Positions 41,287-54,656 are shown, counted from the stretch's first letter. The stretch is 64,000 nucleotides of DNA from Tetradesmus obliquus (GCA_030272155.1 CP126194.1:6253501-6317500); one strand, 5' to 3'. The notes: a model not told the origin generated them from the sequence alone. Program-made: numbers and translations.

Positions 41287-43777
41287 ATGCACGGTGCCCA
41301 CCACAGAGGAGCTGGTTGGCACTACGGTTTCCACCCTCAGCAGCACACGATTGATGAAAACGAGGAGACGCCTGTTCCCTCGTTGAAGGTGCGTGCATGC
41401 TGCTGGGGGTGAGAGGCAGGGCCGCGAACTGGGAACTTGGCAAGCAACTTGAATGCAGGGCAGCTGTGCATGCCCTGGCGTGCATAATTGCTTATAACAC
41501 TGAAAATTTACATGTTTTCATGCTCTATCTACTTTTATGTGCTGACCGCAGCTGCCACGGGAGGTACCGCGCGCCATATCAGCCAACCAACCCACAACAG
41601 CAGCTGACCCTTACTTCGACAGCAAGCTGGCGCTGGTTGACAGCGCTTCTTCGGCGCATGAACACCATTTCGCCGGTGGGTTGGTCTGAAGCAGCAGCAC
41701 ATGCCAGCAGCATCAGCATATGCATCAGGGCATCTGCAGCATGCTGCTTTGCTCATGTCTGACATGCATTCTAGATGATCAGTGGCACAGCAACACTGGT
41801 GTGTGAACTGCCTCTAGAAGGTGGCACAGGCCCGCATCAAGCCTGCTGATGTGTCCTCTGCTGGACTTCTGACATGCGCCACCACTGTTGTGCTCCTGCA
41901 GGTGGTGCAGCTGAAGACTCTGAGCAGATGGAGGCAATGGACCTAGCAGCGCTGGGCAGGTGTGCCAGTCGCAGTTGCAGAACTATCTGCATACTGTGGC
42001 AGTGTCAGGATTAGCAGCTGAACCTGCAGAAGCTTTGCAGACCTTGGCAACAGCAAGTGCGTTTGGGCTGGGCAGCCACAGCCGCTGTCCTGCAAGCGGC
42101 CTGCCCAGGCATGCAGGCATGCAGAGACATGCACCCAGACGGCTCAAGGTGGCAAGCCTTTGTGGTCTCTTCATGTGTGCTTTTGATGCAGCATATCCAT
42201 CGTACTTGCCTCAGCAGTCTCCTTCACGTTGGCCGCTGGCGTGTGTCTCACCTTCCGCCCCCATGCTGCACCTTTGTTTCCTGCAGGCTGCTGCCAGACC
42301 TAGATGGTGACAGCGAGCAGCACCAGCCATCCTCAGCAGGCAGGCCACCCGCAGCTGCACCTGGCATGGCAGCAGCAGCAGGCGCGCCAGGCTCAGGCGG
42401 CAGAGGCGGGCTGCGCCGCCGAGTGGGCAGCACAGCAAGCGTAGAGGAGGACATCTTCTCCTCAGTAGGCGGGCTGGAGCTGGGGCATGACCTGTCAGGG
42501 CCAGATGCAGCAGGCAGCGCAGCAGCAGCGGCAGCCGCGGAGCAGCTGCTTGCAGGAGCGAGCAGCGCAGCCGCAGGCAGCCTGAGCGTGCCCAGTGTGG
42601 CATCTCTCGCTGACCTGGCGCCAGTGGACACGCCCTCACGCACGCTGTTTGTGCAAAATGTGGCAGTGGATGTGCCGGACGATGAGCTGCGGCGGCTGTT
42701 CAGCTCGCACGGCGATCTGCGCACGCTGTACACTGCCTGCAAGGCGCGCGGGCTTGTCATTGTGGGCTACTTTGACCTGCGGTCAGCCATCGCTGCTGCG
42801 ACGCAGCTGTCTGGCTATCCTCTAGCTGGGCGCCAGCTGGAGGTTGCGTTCTCTGCCCCAAAGAAGGGAGAGACCAACCAGGTCAACCAGGTGGGTGGCA
42901 GCGGTTATGCAAGGCCTGGGTTTGAACGGCTGTGTGTCTTTGGTTGCAGCGGAGTGTGATGTGCTGCATTGGTGCTGGGATCGGTTGGGCAGACGTGCAG
43001 GAAGCAGCACCAGCATCTGTGTTTGTGCGCACCGCATACACTTTTGTCAGGGGCTGTATGTGATGTTGCTTCCTGTTCTGCACTGCTCTCCTGCTGCTGC
43101 AGGGTGTGGTGGTGGTATACAACCTGGACCCCGACACTACAGAGGAGCAGCTGGTGTGGATCTTCAGCCGCTTTGGAGACGTGAAGGACATCCAGCAGGC
43201 ACCTATTCGCTCAAACCAGAAGTTCATTGAGTTCTGGGACGTGCGGCACGCAGCAGCAGCGCTGCGCGCAATGAATCGCGCCGAGCTGTCGCGCCTGCCA
43301 GCGCCAGGCCGCAGCCTCGGCGCAGGCGCAGCAGCAGGCGGCAGCAGCAGTGGGCTTGCTGGATTGATGGGTCAGGAGCAGGAAGGTGCTGGCAGCGGGC
43401 GGCCCAAGGGCTTGAGCGGAGATGGCTCTGCAAACAGGACGGGCGACGGCGGCGCCAGCAGCAGCAGCCACGCGTACGCAGCAGCGCAAGTGGCAGCAGC
43501 AATGCAGCAGCTGGAGATGGAGCAGCAGCAGCTGCTGCCGTTCCAGCGCTCGCAGGGTCAGCCTATCCCACGCCCTCCCAGCCATGATGCACAGATGGCA
43601 ATGGCCATGCAGCATGACACACTGCAGCAGCAGGTGGCGCAGCGGGGCATGGTGCGGCCTGTGAGTGGCATGCTTGACCGCATGCATGCTGCAGTGTCAC
43701 CGCCGCTCAGTTTGGGCCCACTGTCTCAAAGTTGGGACACCTCAGGCCAGCCAGGAAGCCTGATGGGGCTGCTGAAC

Positions 43778-43811
<34 letters not shown>

Positions 43812-46800
43812 CTGGACAGCAGCAGCTTGGTCAGCAGCACGGCCAGCAGCAGCAGCAGCAGCAATCAATGCTGCAGCAACAGCAGCAGCAGCTCTTGCTG
43901 CAGCAGTTGGCGAGCGGGCTGCTCAGGGGCAGTCGGACAGACCTGTCTGGCTTGGTGAGTACAGTTTACAGCAGGGCACCATTCAGCGCTTGCTCCCCAG
44001 CATGGTGGTGTGTAGGTTTGATGCACTTGCTTTACGTTGCATTAAGCACCTGCTGTCTGCTGTCCAGAGCAGGTATTGGGTGCTGTGGCAAACACCTATC
44101 TAGCAGCTGATTACTGTGCATCTCATTGCGCTGCAGGACCCTGTCATTGAGACTGACAACGGCGAAGCGCTGCAGAAGCTGCTCATGGGCAGCAGCAGCG
44201 GCGCCGCAGCAGCAGCTGCTGCTGGGGCTGCTGGCGCAGCAGCTGCCAACGCAGCACGCCCTTCAGGCCCTGCCGGCAACACTGGCATGCATGTCTCGGA
44301 CTCCGCCAGCAGCATAGCCAGCACGCAGGGCAATGTGTTTGGCGCTGGAATGGCAACAGGCGTGCTGCCAGGCGGTGCACGTGCCCCAGGTGTGCACTCC
44401 ATTCACCATGGTCCCTTCGGTCCTCAGGTGTCTGGCATGCCTGGGCCATCTGGCACGCAAGCATTCGGCACGCAGCAGCAGATGGGCGCAGGTGCAGCAG
44501 CAGCAGCTGCAGCAGCAGCGGCTGCAGCCAGCAACAGCAACTTGCACCGAAGCTTTGGCAGCAGCGACCAGCTGCACAGCATGGAGCAGCTCATGCAGCA
44601 GCAAGCAGCAGCAGGCGGCAGCCACGATGAGCACGGCAATGCACTCAACGTGCTCGGAAACAGCATGAGCAGCAACAACCTGGCAGCGGTGGCGGCTGCA
44701 GCGGGTCTGTCGGCGAATGCAGCTGCTAGCTTGGGGCTGGGTGGGTCTGGCAGTGGCATGGGCAACAACATGGCTAGTGCCAGCTTTGATTCTGGGCTCA
44801 ACTTGATGGGTGATCAGCACCACCAAGCGGGAGGCCTAGGGGGCCTGCTTGGCAGCTACCCCTACCTAGGGAATGCTGGCGATGCTGCAGCAGCAGCTGG
44901 GGGTCTGTACAGGGGTGCAGCTGGGCATGGCGGGCGCAGCCTCAGCCACCCTTGCTTGTCAATGTCTGCCATGGCTGCAATGGCAGCGCAGCAGCAGGCG
45001 CAGCACCAGCAGCAGAACGCTGCTGCGGCGGCTGCAGCTGCAGCCGTCGCGGCTGGGCGGCTGCTGGGGCAGCAGAACGCCGCCGCTGCAGCAGCGCTGC
45101 TGCAAGCGCAGGCGCAGGCGGCAGGCCTGTCAAACCTGCAGGACTTCCAGCAGCAGCAACAGCAGCACATGGCGCTGCAGCAGCTGCTGCAGGCAAACCT
45201 GCATGCGCAGCAGCTGGCTGGTGCTGCCAACCTGCACGCTGCGCAACAGGCGCTGCTGCAGGCGGGCATGCACCCCCAGCAGCTCGCCGCAGCCGGCCTG
45301 CTGAATCCTGCAAGCCTGGCTGGCTTGGGCCTTCCTGCAAGCAGCTCCTACGGCACGCTGCACAACTTGGGCGCGCTGCAGCTGCAGAGCGCAGCAGCGG
45401 CAGCAGCCAGCGCCGCAGCGGCAGCAGCAGCAGGCGGCTCTGGCATCCCTCGTGGCGCCAGCACAGGCTCCCTGACAGGCCTCGGAGACAACAGGGGCCA
45501 CAGGGGTGGTGGCGGCGGCGGGGATAGTGGTGCGGGGTCGTCTGGCGGCAGCAGGGGCGGTGGCAGGCTGAGCCGGCGCGCTGCTGATCCTGCTGTGGAG
45601 GCTGAGCGCAAGGCGCAGCAGGAGCGGCTGTTTGCGCTGGACGTTGACCGTATCATGTCTGGCGAAGACAAGCGCACCACGCTGATGATCAAGAACATCC
45701 CCAACAAGTACACGCAGAAGATGCTGCTGCAGGTGCGCGGCGCGGCACCACACTCAGCCTGGGGTGCTTCTGCCAAGTGCAGCCTTGTGCAGGGTGGCAT
45801 GCAGTCAGCAGACGTTGCATGTAAACCTCGCTCCTTATGTGCGTGCACTTTGCTGCAGAGGGCCAGTTGAGTGCACAGCGATTCGGCCGGTCCCTCACTC
45901 TCACCGTGCACTTTGCTGCTTCTCGGTCTGCCCTGCTCTTTGCTGCCCCTGCAGACGATCGAGGAGCAGTTCAAGGGCACCTTTGACTTCTTCTACCTGC
46001 CTATCGACTTCAAGAACAAGTGCAACGTGGGCTACGCGTTCATCAACATGCTGCAGCCGCAGTTTATCCCGCCGCTGGTCGCGCGCTTCAACAACAAGCG
46101 CTGGGACAAGTTCAACAGCGAGAAGGTGCGCGGCTGCAAGGGTTTTTCGCGCAATCAGTTTGTAGTATTGCACACTGAAGGCTGTGCTTGTGTTGCTGGC
46201 TTCTGTCCTCGCTGACTGGCTGCATGTTCGAGGCGCCGTGAAAGAGCACAATCAACAAGTAAACGATGTTTGTGAGCGACAACATGGTCGATTACTCAGT
46301 CCTTGTTGCAACACGTGCATTGGCGCATGTGCATTAGATTAAGAATCTATCATGCTCTTGTACAAAGTGACTGTTGATACATTGTGGCATTCGCGTCCAG
46401 ATTTGTGTTGATACTGTCCACACTGCGGCATGTGTGGGCAGCATCAACACAATTCTGGATGCAATTGCTACGTCATGTCTTTTCCCCCCGCACTGCACAG
46501 CATATGCAGCATGTAGCGCCCAACCCTATCTACCGTTGATGGCACAGCCCCTCACTTGCAATGTTTTATTTACAATGTTTCCTCTCACTGACAATGACCC
46601 CCTGCCGTGTCTCGTAACGCATGTGCTGCTTCTGCTTGCCGCAGGTCTGCAACATCAGCTACGGCCGCATCCAGGGCCGCGCCGCGCTCATCTCCCACTT
46701 CCAGAACAGCAGCCTCATGCACGAGGACAAGCGCTGCCGGCCGGTGCTCTTCATCAGCGAAGGGCCAGATGCAGGAGAGCCCGAGCCCTTCCCAATGGGC

Positions 46801-47169
46801 GTGCACGCTCGGCCGCGAGGCGCTTGCGGCCCCGGCGGCGGCAGCGGCAGCGGCGGCGGCAGCAGCGGCCACCTGGCGTCGGAGCGCTCGCCGCGCGTGA
46901 GCAGCAGCGGCACCATCAGTGCCAGCGGCAGCGGCGCGGGCGGCAGCCTGGCAGGCAGCAGGGCCAGCTCGAGTGCGGCGCTGGCGTCGGCTGCTGCTGC
47001 GGGCGGCGGCGCGCAGCAGGCGGGCGATCATGGGCTGGCAAGCAGCAGCAGCCATGGTGGCAGCGGCGGCGGGCTGGCGGCGGCTGGCACGGGCGATGGC
47101 GCTGCAGGCAGCGGCACCAGGGAGATGCAGGCGCCACCCCCAGGCCTTGGCGCAGCCAAAGCAAGCTGA
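41287..47169 (+). CDS. Mei2-like RNA-binding protein (three RRMs)
   Basis: Eight exons: 41287-41388, 41552-41675, 41902-41959, 42287-42890, 43103-43954, 44137-45732, 45955-46125, 46645-47169; 1343 residues, phases consistent. RRM1 is at about 212-285 (RTLFVQNVAVDVPDDELRRL, GLVIVGYFDLRSA). RRM2 is at about 297-365 (VVVVYNLDPDTTEEQLVWIF, KFIEFWDVRHAAAALRAMNR). The diagnostic C-terminal Mei2 RRM is at about 1090-1215 (TTLMIKNIPNKYTQKMLLQ, FDFFYLPIDFKNKCNVGYAF, NISYGRIQGRAALISHFQNS). Mei2 proteins control meiosis in fission yeast and meristem or meiotic development in plants by binding RNA; the algal role is unknown. The 700 residues between RRM2 and RRM3 are Gln/Ala/Ser/Gly-rich with many CAG-derived runs, much longer than in most relatives. 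The start ATG is chosen because exon 1 (MHGAHHRGAGWHYGFHPQQH) is short and phases perfectly. Confidence 0.92.
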
Positions 47170-50100
47170 ACTGTGTGAGGTTTCTGACATTTTCACTGCC
47201 TGTGCAGCTGGTGGAAGTGTGGGCTGTGTGTCTGTACTGCTTGTCAGCTGTTGTTGGCATTTGCCTGCAGGGCAACAGGGGTTCCTGGTGTTTGTGATGT
47301 GGTCGAGTGGCGGATGTTAAGTTCAGCCATCTTTTGGGTGTGTACAGTGCTGTTGGCGCGTGTACAGTTGTGAGCGCAACTCAGTGCGGCACGCCGGTTT
47401 AGTTGCGTGCGGCTGGGACAGGTTGCTGCTGGTGCAGCAGTACATGGGGAGTGCACGCATGCATGGGTGGTGCTTGCAGGGGCTCTAGTTACCCTGGCTG
47501 CTGCTGAAGTGTCTGCAGAGGGCGGTTTGGCACTCGCGCGAGTCTGCTTGGTGACAGCGCATGCTTGCTTGCTGCACCAGCAGGCGTTGTACGCACTCGA
47601 GGTGTGCTTTGTCAGGGCGTGCTGTCTGGCACGCTTGGCCTTTGTTGTTGGTCCTGCATGCCGTGCAGTGCATGCATGCATGCTGTCTGTACGCATGGCT
47701 GTTGTTGTTTCTGGTTGCCTGTGATGCATGGCGGCGATGCTTGGAGGCGGTGTTTAGAGTGCTGGTCAACTCCTGGTGCAAGCATGAATAGCTGTCTGGA
47801 CTTGCAGACCAGCAGCATGTTGGAGGAGCAGGGGCGGTATGGGGGGCTGGAACTCTTAGGGCGTTTGGACGCATTTGTTTTTGTGTGCTGTGCTCGGTGG
47901 TAGGAGGGGATCCGCGTAGCTTTGCTGTTGTACACAGGTGCATGGCTGCAGATTTTGCGCTTGCATGTACCAATCCAAGAGACTTGTTACGTGCGTGCTT
48001 CGTGCTGGCGAGCAGCGCGGCGGCGCCTGTGCTTGTAGGTAGCGTGGGAGCGTTGTTTGTGCCAGTAGTGCATCCAGGTGAACCGTAGGATTGCAGCAAA
48101 CCTGCCTGTGTGATCTACTACCACATAGGATGATAGCAGCAGCTCCCTTGAGCACTGACCAAGCATGACATGCCGAGCAGACAGCTGCAGTGTTCAGCTG
48201 CTGCAGCAGCAGGGCAGGCAGCGCGCGTCTGGCGGCGGCTGTGTCTTCATATGTATGTATGAACCGCTTGCTGCTGTGTGCAAGGGGATGCGCGGCAGCG
48301 CTGCTGATTCTTGCACTGTTACATTGGTGTGATACTATTGTCATGTCAGCTTTGTAGGAGGGCTGCGGCGGGCTTGGCTGGCGCTGCCTGCTGCCACAGC
48401 CTGTGTGCGCCCTCGCCGTCTCCTCCGCTGTTGTGTGCTTTTGCTGCGCACGGGGCTGCTTTTCCTGTTCCTTGTTGTGTATCGTACTCCCAGCGCTCGT
48501 GATGTGCTGCAACAGTCGCGCACACAGCTGGTCTGTTACATTACGGCGCGAGTTGGCCGATGATCGATCCTCCCATTCCCCAGCCGTGTGGAGTCACCGC
48601 ATTGAGCCACCCAGGACTGTTTTGAGTCAGGCAGCTGCAACGTTGCCCTGAGTTTTGTGCTGGCGGCATTCGTGCGTGGGCCTGGTGGCATGGGTGTGCA
48701 AAGTGTGTGATGTAGCGCGGGCGGTGTGTGCTGCCCGCGCCTGGCACCCGCTGCTGTTGTGCTGAGAGCATGGCCCTGGCTGCTTGTTACAGCCTCAGCT
48801 CGCGCGGGGTGGCCCGAGCATAGCATAGTAGTGTGGCGAGGGACACTTGTATAAAGGCGAAGGTGCGGCAACATGCTGCAGCTCGCTGCCGTGTGCATTG
48901 GAGGCAGAGCCTTGATTGCGATCCGTCCAGCCCCATCCAGGATGCGCCTGTGCCATGCCGGTGTGCATGTGAGCAGGTGAGGTGCTGGCTGCATCGCGTG
49001 CGTGGTGTTCAGCAGCTGCCGCGTGTACTTGTTGCTTGCCGTATTATAGTGCAGTTGCCGGCGCAGCATGCCTTGGTGCAGCATTCTTGCATGTTTGATT
49101 GATGGGGAGGCATGCTCCCTGGTATGTGTGGTGCTGCCACTGCTGGCAGAGACAGCAGAAGCCTCAGCGGAGCCACTTCATCAGCGACGGCTGCACATGC
49201 ATACGTACGTCCTTTTACGAGGTGTATATGTGCATTGTGCTGGCGGCTCGGGTGCAGGCTCCGCAGCATTGGGCGAGGATCTGGTATGACGTGTTACAAA
49301 ACAGGGAATCGGCAGGCCAGGCACGGTGGCTGGCTGGGAACTCGGTTCTGCAAGCTGGTCAGGTGTGATGCAGCAGCTGTGTGCTGCAATATGTTGCGTC
49401 TGCGCTGCTGCGCAGCTGCCTTCTGTGTATGTGTGCATCGGCAGCGTGTGTACCTGCGCGTGGCGGTGCAGATGTGTTCGTTGCTGCAGCAGAGCATCAA
49501 GTTGTGCAACAGCAACACAACCGTACATAGTCAAGCAACTCGCCACCCTACAGTGCAGGCTGGGTGCTGCAGGTATAACAGATTGTGCAAGCGGGTATAC
49601 ATGCACAGAACGCGCCGCGCGTTTCACTGCGGCTCTTTGTCTTGGCTGCTCGTGGTGTGATTGGCGCGATGAAAGCTTCAGGTAAGAAGGTGTGTACCTT
49701 TGGTGTGCAGAATTACAGGCCTGCCTAAGCTTCATGCGGATGAGAGAGTGTGTTTGATAGTATTGCGCCAGGCATACAAGGTCGCTTGTTGATGGGTGTT
49801 GCGCTGGCGGCTGCTGCGGCTGTGGAACAGTCATCTATGGAGTGCTGCGGCAAGATTTTTGGCCAGCTAGTGCACATGGGCTAGGGGTGTGAGCTGACAA
49901 GCATGCTGTTGCAGTTGCTAGATCTGGAAAAGATTGGACCAGACTGTTTGCGGTCGACCTGCCTCCATTGTGTGCATGGGTCGTTGGCTGTGCTCCTGTA
50001 AACTGTGCATAGCATTGTGTAGGTGGTACTTTGTGCACCAGGGTTGCTGCTTTGTATCATCTCAACTTCAGATGCTGAATTTGGGTAGTTTCAGAACTCG

Positions 50101-51012
50101 AACCGTCATATGCACGGCTTGCTGCGCACCTTCTTGGCAATTGTTCAAGCAATATCAAACACCTGCAAACCATTGCGATGTACAGGTGCTGGGCACCAAA
50201 TACACACACACACACACGCACGATGTTTACAACGCTACTATGATCACAACCGACCACACTGTGCTTGTACAAAACACCAGTGGACGGCATGGTAGGCGCT
50301 GCATTCGCAACCAGTCATGCAGTAGCTACTATAGGGTTTTGCTCCCACTTACAATACACAAAAACAGTCATGCAGGGAAAGTGCTGCAGGTGCAGCCCCA
50401 CACAACTCGTGCGGCACAGGAAGGGTGTGCCATGCTGGCATTCAAGCTGTGAGCAACCAATGACCTGGACACTGTGCCTTGCTCGGAGCAAGCGGGCATG
50501 CAGCAACTTGTACCAACATTCCACCAAAAATCGTCCCATACATTCCACCATTGACCCCATACGGTCAAACATGCCGCCAAACTTTTATTTAACCTTCAAC
50601 CAAGCACAGTGCATCACATCACATTGAATACCTCTACACCGGCTGCACCCGAGGGAAGCCTTAGTACCCAAACTATGTGACCTTGTGGTGTGATCAAAGC
50701 AACCACTTCACGCCACAAAGCATTCAAGAGGCATGACTATTTAGCAACACTGTGTTGTGACACGCTTCTCCGCGTCGCTTTTGATTGGGTTATGTACAGC
50801 TGACGCTGATCTTCAGCCACATTGCAACTGTGGCCAGCACAGTGCAGTGGAGTGATGGCTTCAACACAACCTGATGATGAACACTACTGCGGCTCAATCC
50901 ATGCATGCATGCTTCTCACACCCAAACGATTTGCAACAACCATAACCATGCCCCCCTGCACACATCCCACTTGTACACACATTGCCATTCCTCACTGCCC
51001 TAGCAGCTGCTG
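47170..51012. other. Long convergent intergenic region
   Basis: It lies between the stops of the Mei2-like gene (+) and the kinase gene (-). Frames of up to about 217 codons occur on both strands, but they are Cys/His/Ala-rich, overlap each other and have no recognisable motif. I see no gene. It probably holds long 3' UTRs. Confidence 0.5.
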
Positions 51013-51444
51013 CTACCATCCATCATGCTGCTGCTCCCCAGCCGGAGCCAACTCCCAAACAGCGCCACGTGCAACAGGCACATCTGCAGCTGCTGACCCC
51101 TCACGCTTCAGCACACCGCTGTAGCTAGGCCTCACCCCACTAACCTCAGGCCCAACCGCAGCAGGCCCCTCACGGCTGCCGACCTTGCCACTGCTGCTGC
51201 CCCAGGCATCTGCAGCAGCAGCAGCAGCAGTAGCAGCAGCAGCAGCAGGCGCAGTGCCTCCGTCGCCGCTGTCTGGTCCCCAGGTATCCACATCTACTGC
51301 CGCTCTGTCTGCGCCTGCTGCTGCTGCTGGTGTCCCCCTCACAGTGTCTGCTGCCATTCCCAGTCCTCCCTTTGCTCCTGCTGCATCTGTTGCACTGCTC
51401 ATATCATGCGCCCATGCCTCGTGCCCTGTCCTGCTGCCGCTGCC

Positions 51445-51476
<32 letters not shown>

Positions 51477-54165
51477 CAACAGCATGGTCCGTCTCATCCC
51501 TTGCAACCCATTCTCCCCATGTATCAACACCTTCTCGGGAACTGCCTGCTGCAGCTGCTGCTGCTATCTGCAAGCCAGCCGCCTCTGCTGCTGCTGCTGC
51601 TGCTGTCGCCGCCGCATCCAGCGGCTCAGCTGCTTCACTGTGAACTTCTTCCTGCAGCTGCACCAGCTCCATGAACTTTGCAGCGCGAAGCGCCTCCTGC
51701 CGCTGCTGCGGCCACCGCTGCTGCTGCTGCTGCACCAGCTGCAGGGCAGGGCCCACAGCAGGCTGCAGCCAGGCAAAGCGCTGCAGGGCTGCATGGGGTT
51801 CAGGTCTCAGGGCTGGGTCCTTGCACAGCAGGGCTTGCAGGAACTCAGCGGCCTCGCTGTTCATTATGCTGTGCTGGATCTCACTCTGCAGGTGCAGCAG
51901 CAGCAGCAGCAGCAGATGCGGTAGGACCGGCAATCAAGCAGGACGTCAAGCTGGTATAGCTGCAGCAATGATTCACTCTGTGACACAGGGTAAAGCGTGG
52001 AGAACACACGATCACTTTCCCTCTGTACTGAACAAGTCGCTACCGCCTGTGATGCAAAAGTAGCAAGGCGCAACGCTGCCTGAGCAGTAGCAATGGGCAG
52101 TGCAAGCACAGCAGCACAAAGCTCAGCAGCTGCTTCAGGACAGCTGACATCACCAATGGCAGCATAGGTGCAGGTGCACACAATGTATGCGTACGTGTGC
52201 TTGCTGCTCGCTACCAGCGAGCTCATTTCAGCGTCAGATCCAGTCAGCGCAGCCGCACCTTCCAGTCAAAGGTGGCCACCTTTTGTAGCAGGCATAATAA
52301 GACACCCTACATCAAGCGCAGTACACTTGTTGCCGATTGCCATATTTCAAGGCAGAGCTAGTCAGCGCAGCCGCACCTTCCAGTCAAAGGTGGCCACCTT
52401 CTGTAACAGGCTGCTGAGGCGGCGCGGGCTGCCTGCCACTGCCCTGGCTGGCGTGAGCTGCTGCGGCAGGCTTCCCCGCAGCAGCTGGTAGATGCTCAGG
52501 CCCTGCAGTGAGGCAGGCAGGGGGCGCAGAGCGTCATGTTGCAGCGTGGTTTGGCGATGTAGGAAAAGGATGAGAGGGGGAGACAGGGAAAGGCCCAAAG
52601 AAGCAGAGAGATGGGTGGCAGCAGGGAGGAGACGGGCAGATGGATTATAGGCAGGCAGAGGATCAGCAGCGGTGCAGATGAGGTCTAGGCTACTGCAGCT
52701 GCCCAGCATGGCGTGAGCTGCTGGGGTAGGCTGCCCTGCAGCAGCTGGTAGATGCTCAGGCCCTGCGGAAACGGAGGCACACATGTACATGAGGCACATC
52801 GTGCATGTATAACAAGGCGTACTCAGCATGTTATTGATAAGGAAGCCACGAAGAGGGTTGGAAGGAGAGATATAAGAGCAAGGTCATCAGGGGAAAGGGA
52901 TACAGCAAGCAGCATATCACGCGACATGGGACATAACAGTGGCTAGCAGGCCGGCAGGTTTCTAAGCGCAGCTTGCAGCCTTGCAGTGCACCACAGCTCA
53001 CCAGTTGATACATGTCTGCTGCTGCTGTAGTGAGCTGCGCAAGTGCAGGAAGGTCATCAAGCACCTGCCAGCACACGCAACCAGCCCAACCACCACTACT
53101 GCTGCTGCTGCCAGCCCACTGCTGCTGCTGTGCAGTGATGTACTCTGGCGGCACATATGCTAGATCCAGGCCTTTGACAAAGCCTGGCAGCTGCTGTGCT
53201 GCTGTTGCCAGGCCCATGTCACTCAGCCATGTGGGGCCTGTGGGGCTGGCTAGCAGTATGTTGCTGGGCTTCACATCCCTGTGCACAATGCCCTGCCGGC
53301 AGAGCAGTTGAGTGCATGCATTCAGCATTGATGACAGAAGCAGGCAGAGCTGATCAATGCATGCAGCGAGCGTTGATGGTCAAAGAAGACAGAGCAGGCA
53401 GACAGGCATCAAAGGTGCTGCTGATTATGTGGCACATGGTGGAGGCACAGCAACACTGTTGCTGTGACGTGCTGCTGTGAAGCTGTGTGGCTCGAAAATA
53501 TCTTGATATCTTGGTGACTCAGCTCTGCAGGTGACTTACACTGATGCTATCGTGCAGCAGTTTGCAGTGACTGGCCTAGCCAACACGTTCATTGCATCAA
53601 AGTGCGTTGCAGCTGCCGCATTTGCATATGTAGTTCACCAACACAAGTGCGGCGTTGAGTGCAAGTGTTCCATGCAGCTGGTGGTGGCAGGCAGAGCACC
53701 GGTTGTGTATGGTCTCTAAGTCAAAGATATCTAAATGACAGGAGCCATGGTGCGGAGGGGCTCCACTTCCAGCCATGCTCCACAACCAACTTACAGCGCT
53801 CGCATCTTACAGCTCGGCCACACCTGTTCTAAAGTAAAACTACGCATTATGGTGCATTGTGCTTGCAATGTGTGACCTGCAACTCTTGTATACAGCACGT
53901 GCCCCACTCACTCGCTTGTGCAGCTCCTGCAGTGCCAGCAGCACATGCACAGCCACGTGGCGGGCCAGCTGCTCAATGCTCTGCTGCTGCTGCTCTGCAT
54001 CATGCTCGTGCAGCTCCTCAAGCCGGGCTCGCCACGTCAGCGCATTGTTGCCACAATGCACGTAGATGTAGTCAGCGCCGCTGGAGTCCAGTGTTATCTT
54101 GATGGGTGCGTTGATGTTGGGCACGTTGTGCAAGTCAAGCAGTGCACTGTGTTCTGCCAGAGGCT

Positions 54166-54220
<55 letters not shown>

Positions 54221-54656
54221 CAGCAGTGGCAAAGCAGCAGCAGCAGCAGTAGCAGCAGCGACAGCAGCAGCAGCAGCAACAGCAGAAGGAGGATCAGCAA
54301 GGGTGTAAACAGGCGCTTCGAGTGTGTATTTCTGTGTGCTGTCACCCCAATGATACCTTCAGCTGTGCTTTCTCAGCTGGTCCTCTTGGCAGTCAACCCT
54401 ACTGCTGCTGCTGCTGCTGCAGGTGCTGCAGCTGCTGCGTCTGTGCCGTTTGTCCCACCTGCATTCAGCCGTGTTACGAAAGCCGCATCCTCAATTTCAC
54501 CTGAAAGCGGTTGCCGCCAGCACGGACGCGCTGGCTCGCCCATCGCTTCAGTACGCAGCTCCCGACGGGCGTGTGCACGAGGAACACCTTGGTGCCGTGG
54601 TTGGCTGACACATACAGCTGCTCGTATGTCACTGAAGCGTCTTGTGTTCCCTGCAT
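51013..54656 (-). CDS. Atypical serine/threonine protein kinase (DMG motif) with Ala/Ser-rich tail
   Basis: Five exons (minus): 54656-54501, 54163-53912, 53292-53002, 52502-52377, 51885-51013; 565 residues, all in phase 0. Kinase elements in order: a poor Gly-loop (SANHGTKVFLVHTPVGSCVL) with Lys in VLKRW, a helical N-to-C-lobe connection (IEQLARHVAVHVLLALQELH), the catalytic loop GIVHRDVKPSNILL, WLSDMGLA where DFG is expected, AYVPPEYITAQQ for APE, DMYQLGLSIYQLLRGSLP, and a late KDPALRP block (Arg of subdomain XI). Lys, HRD-Asp, Asn and the DxG Asp are all present, so activity is possible. The last 230 residues are Ala/Ser low complexity. Substrate and subfamily are unknown. Start at MQGTQD is the first Met in frame; another 5' exon is possible. 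Exon 4 has an extra upstream copy of its start and a downstream copy of its end. Confidence 0.82.
52240..52770 (-). repeat. Exon 4 of the kinase gene flanked by copies of its own edges
   Basis: The real exon is 52502-52377. In intron 3, bases about 52768-52706 copy the acceptor side (GGCCTGAGCATCTACCAGCT, but preceded by CCGCAG). In intron 4, bases about 52293-52242 copy the donor side (GTGGCCACCTTTGACTGGAA followed by GGTGCGGCTGCGCTGACT). Confidence 0.85.
54164..54290 (+). repeat. CAG repeat tract at the 3' splice site of kinase exon 2
   Basis: A nearly pure CAG run (about 54164-54219) continues as interrupted CAG/CAT/AGT repeats to about 54290. On the coding strand it is (CTG)n ending in GCTGCAG, which is the acceptor of exon 2. 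Confidence 0.85.

Noticed and set aside
44424..45753. Long minus-strand frames over the Mei2-like gene
   Set aside because: They arise because GC-rich CAG repeats are open in all six frames; the plus strand has the RRMs and matched splice phases.
49181..49834. Minus-strand frame of 217 codons
   Set aside because: It is His/Gln/Thr-rich, without domains, start context or splice partners, in a long 3' region; overlapping plus-strand frames are equally long.
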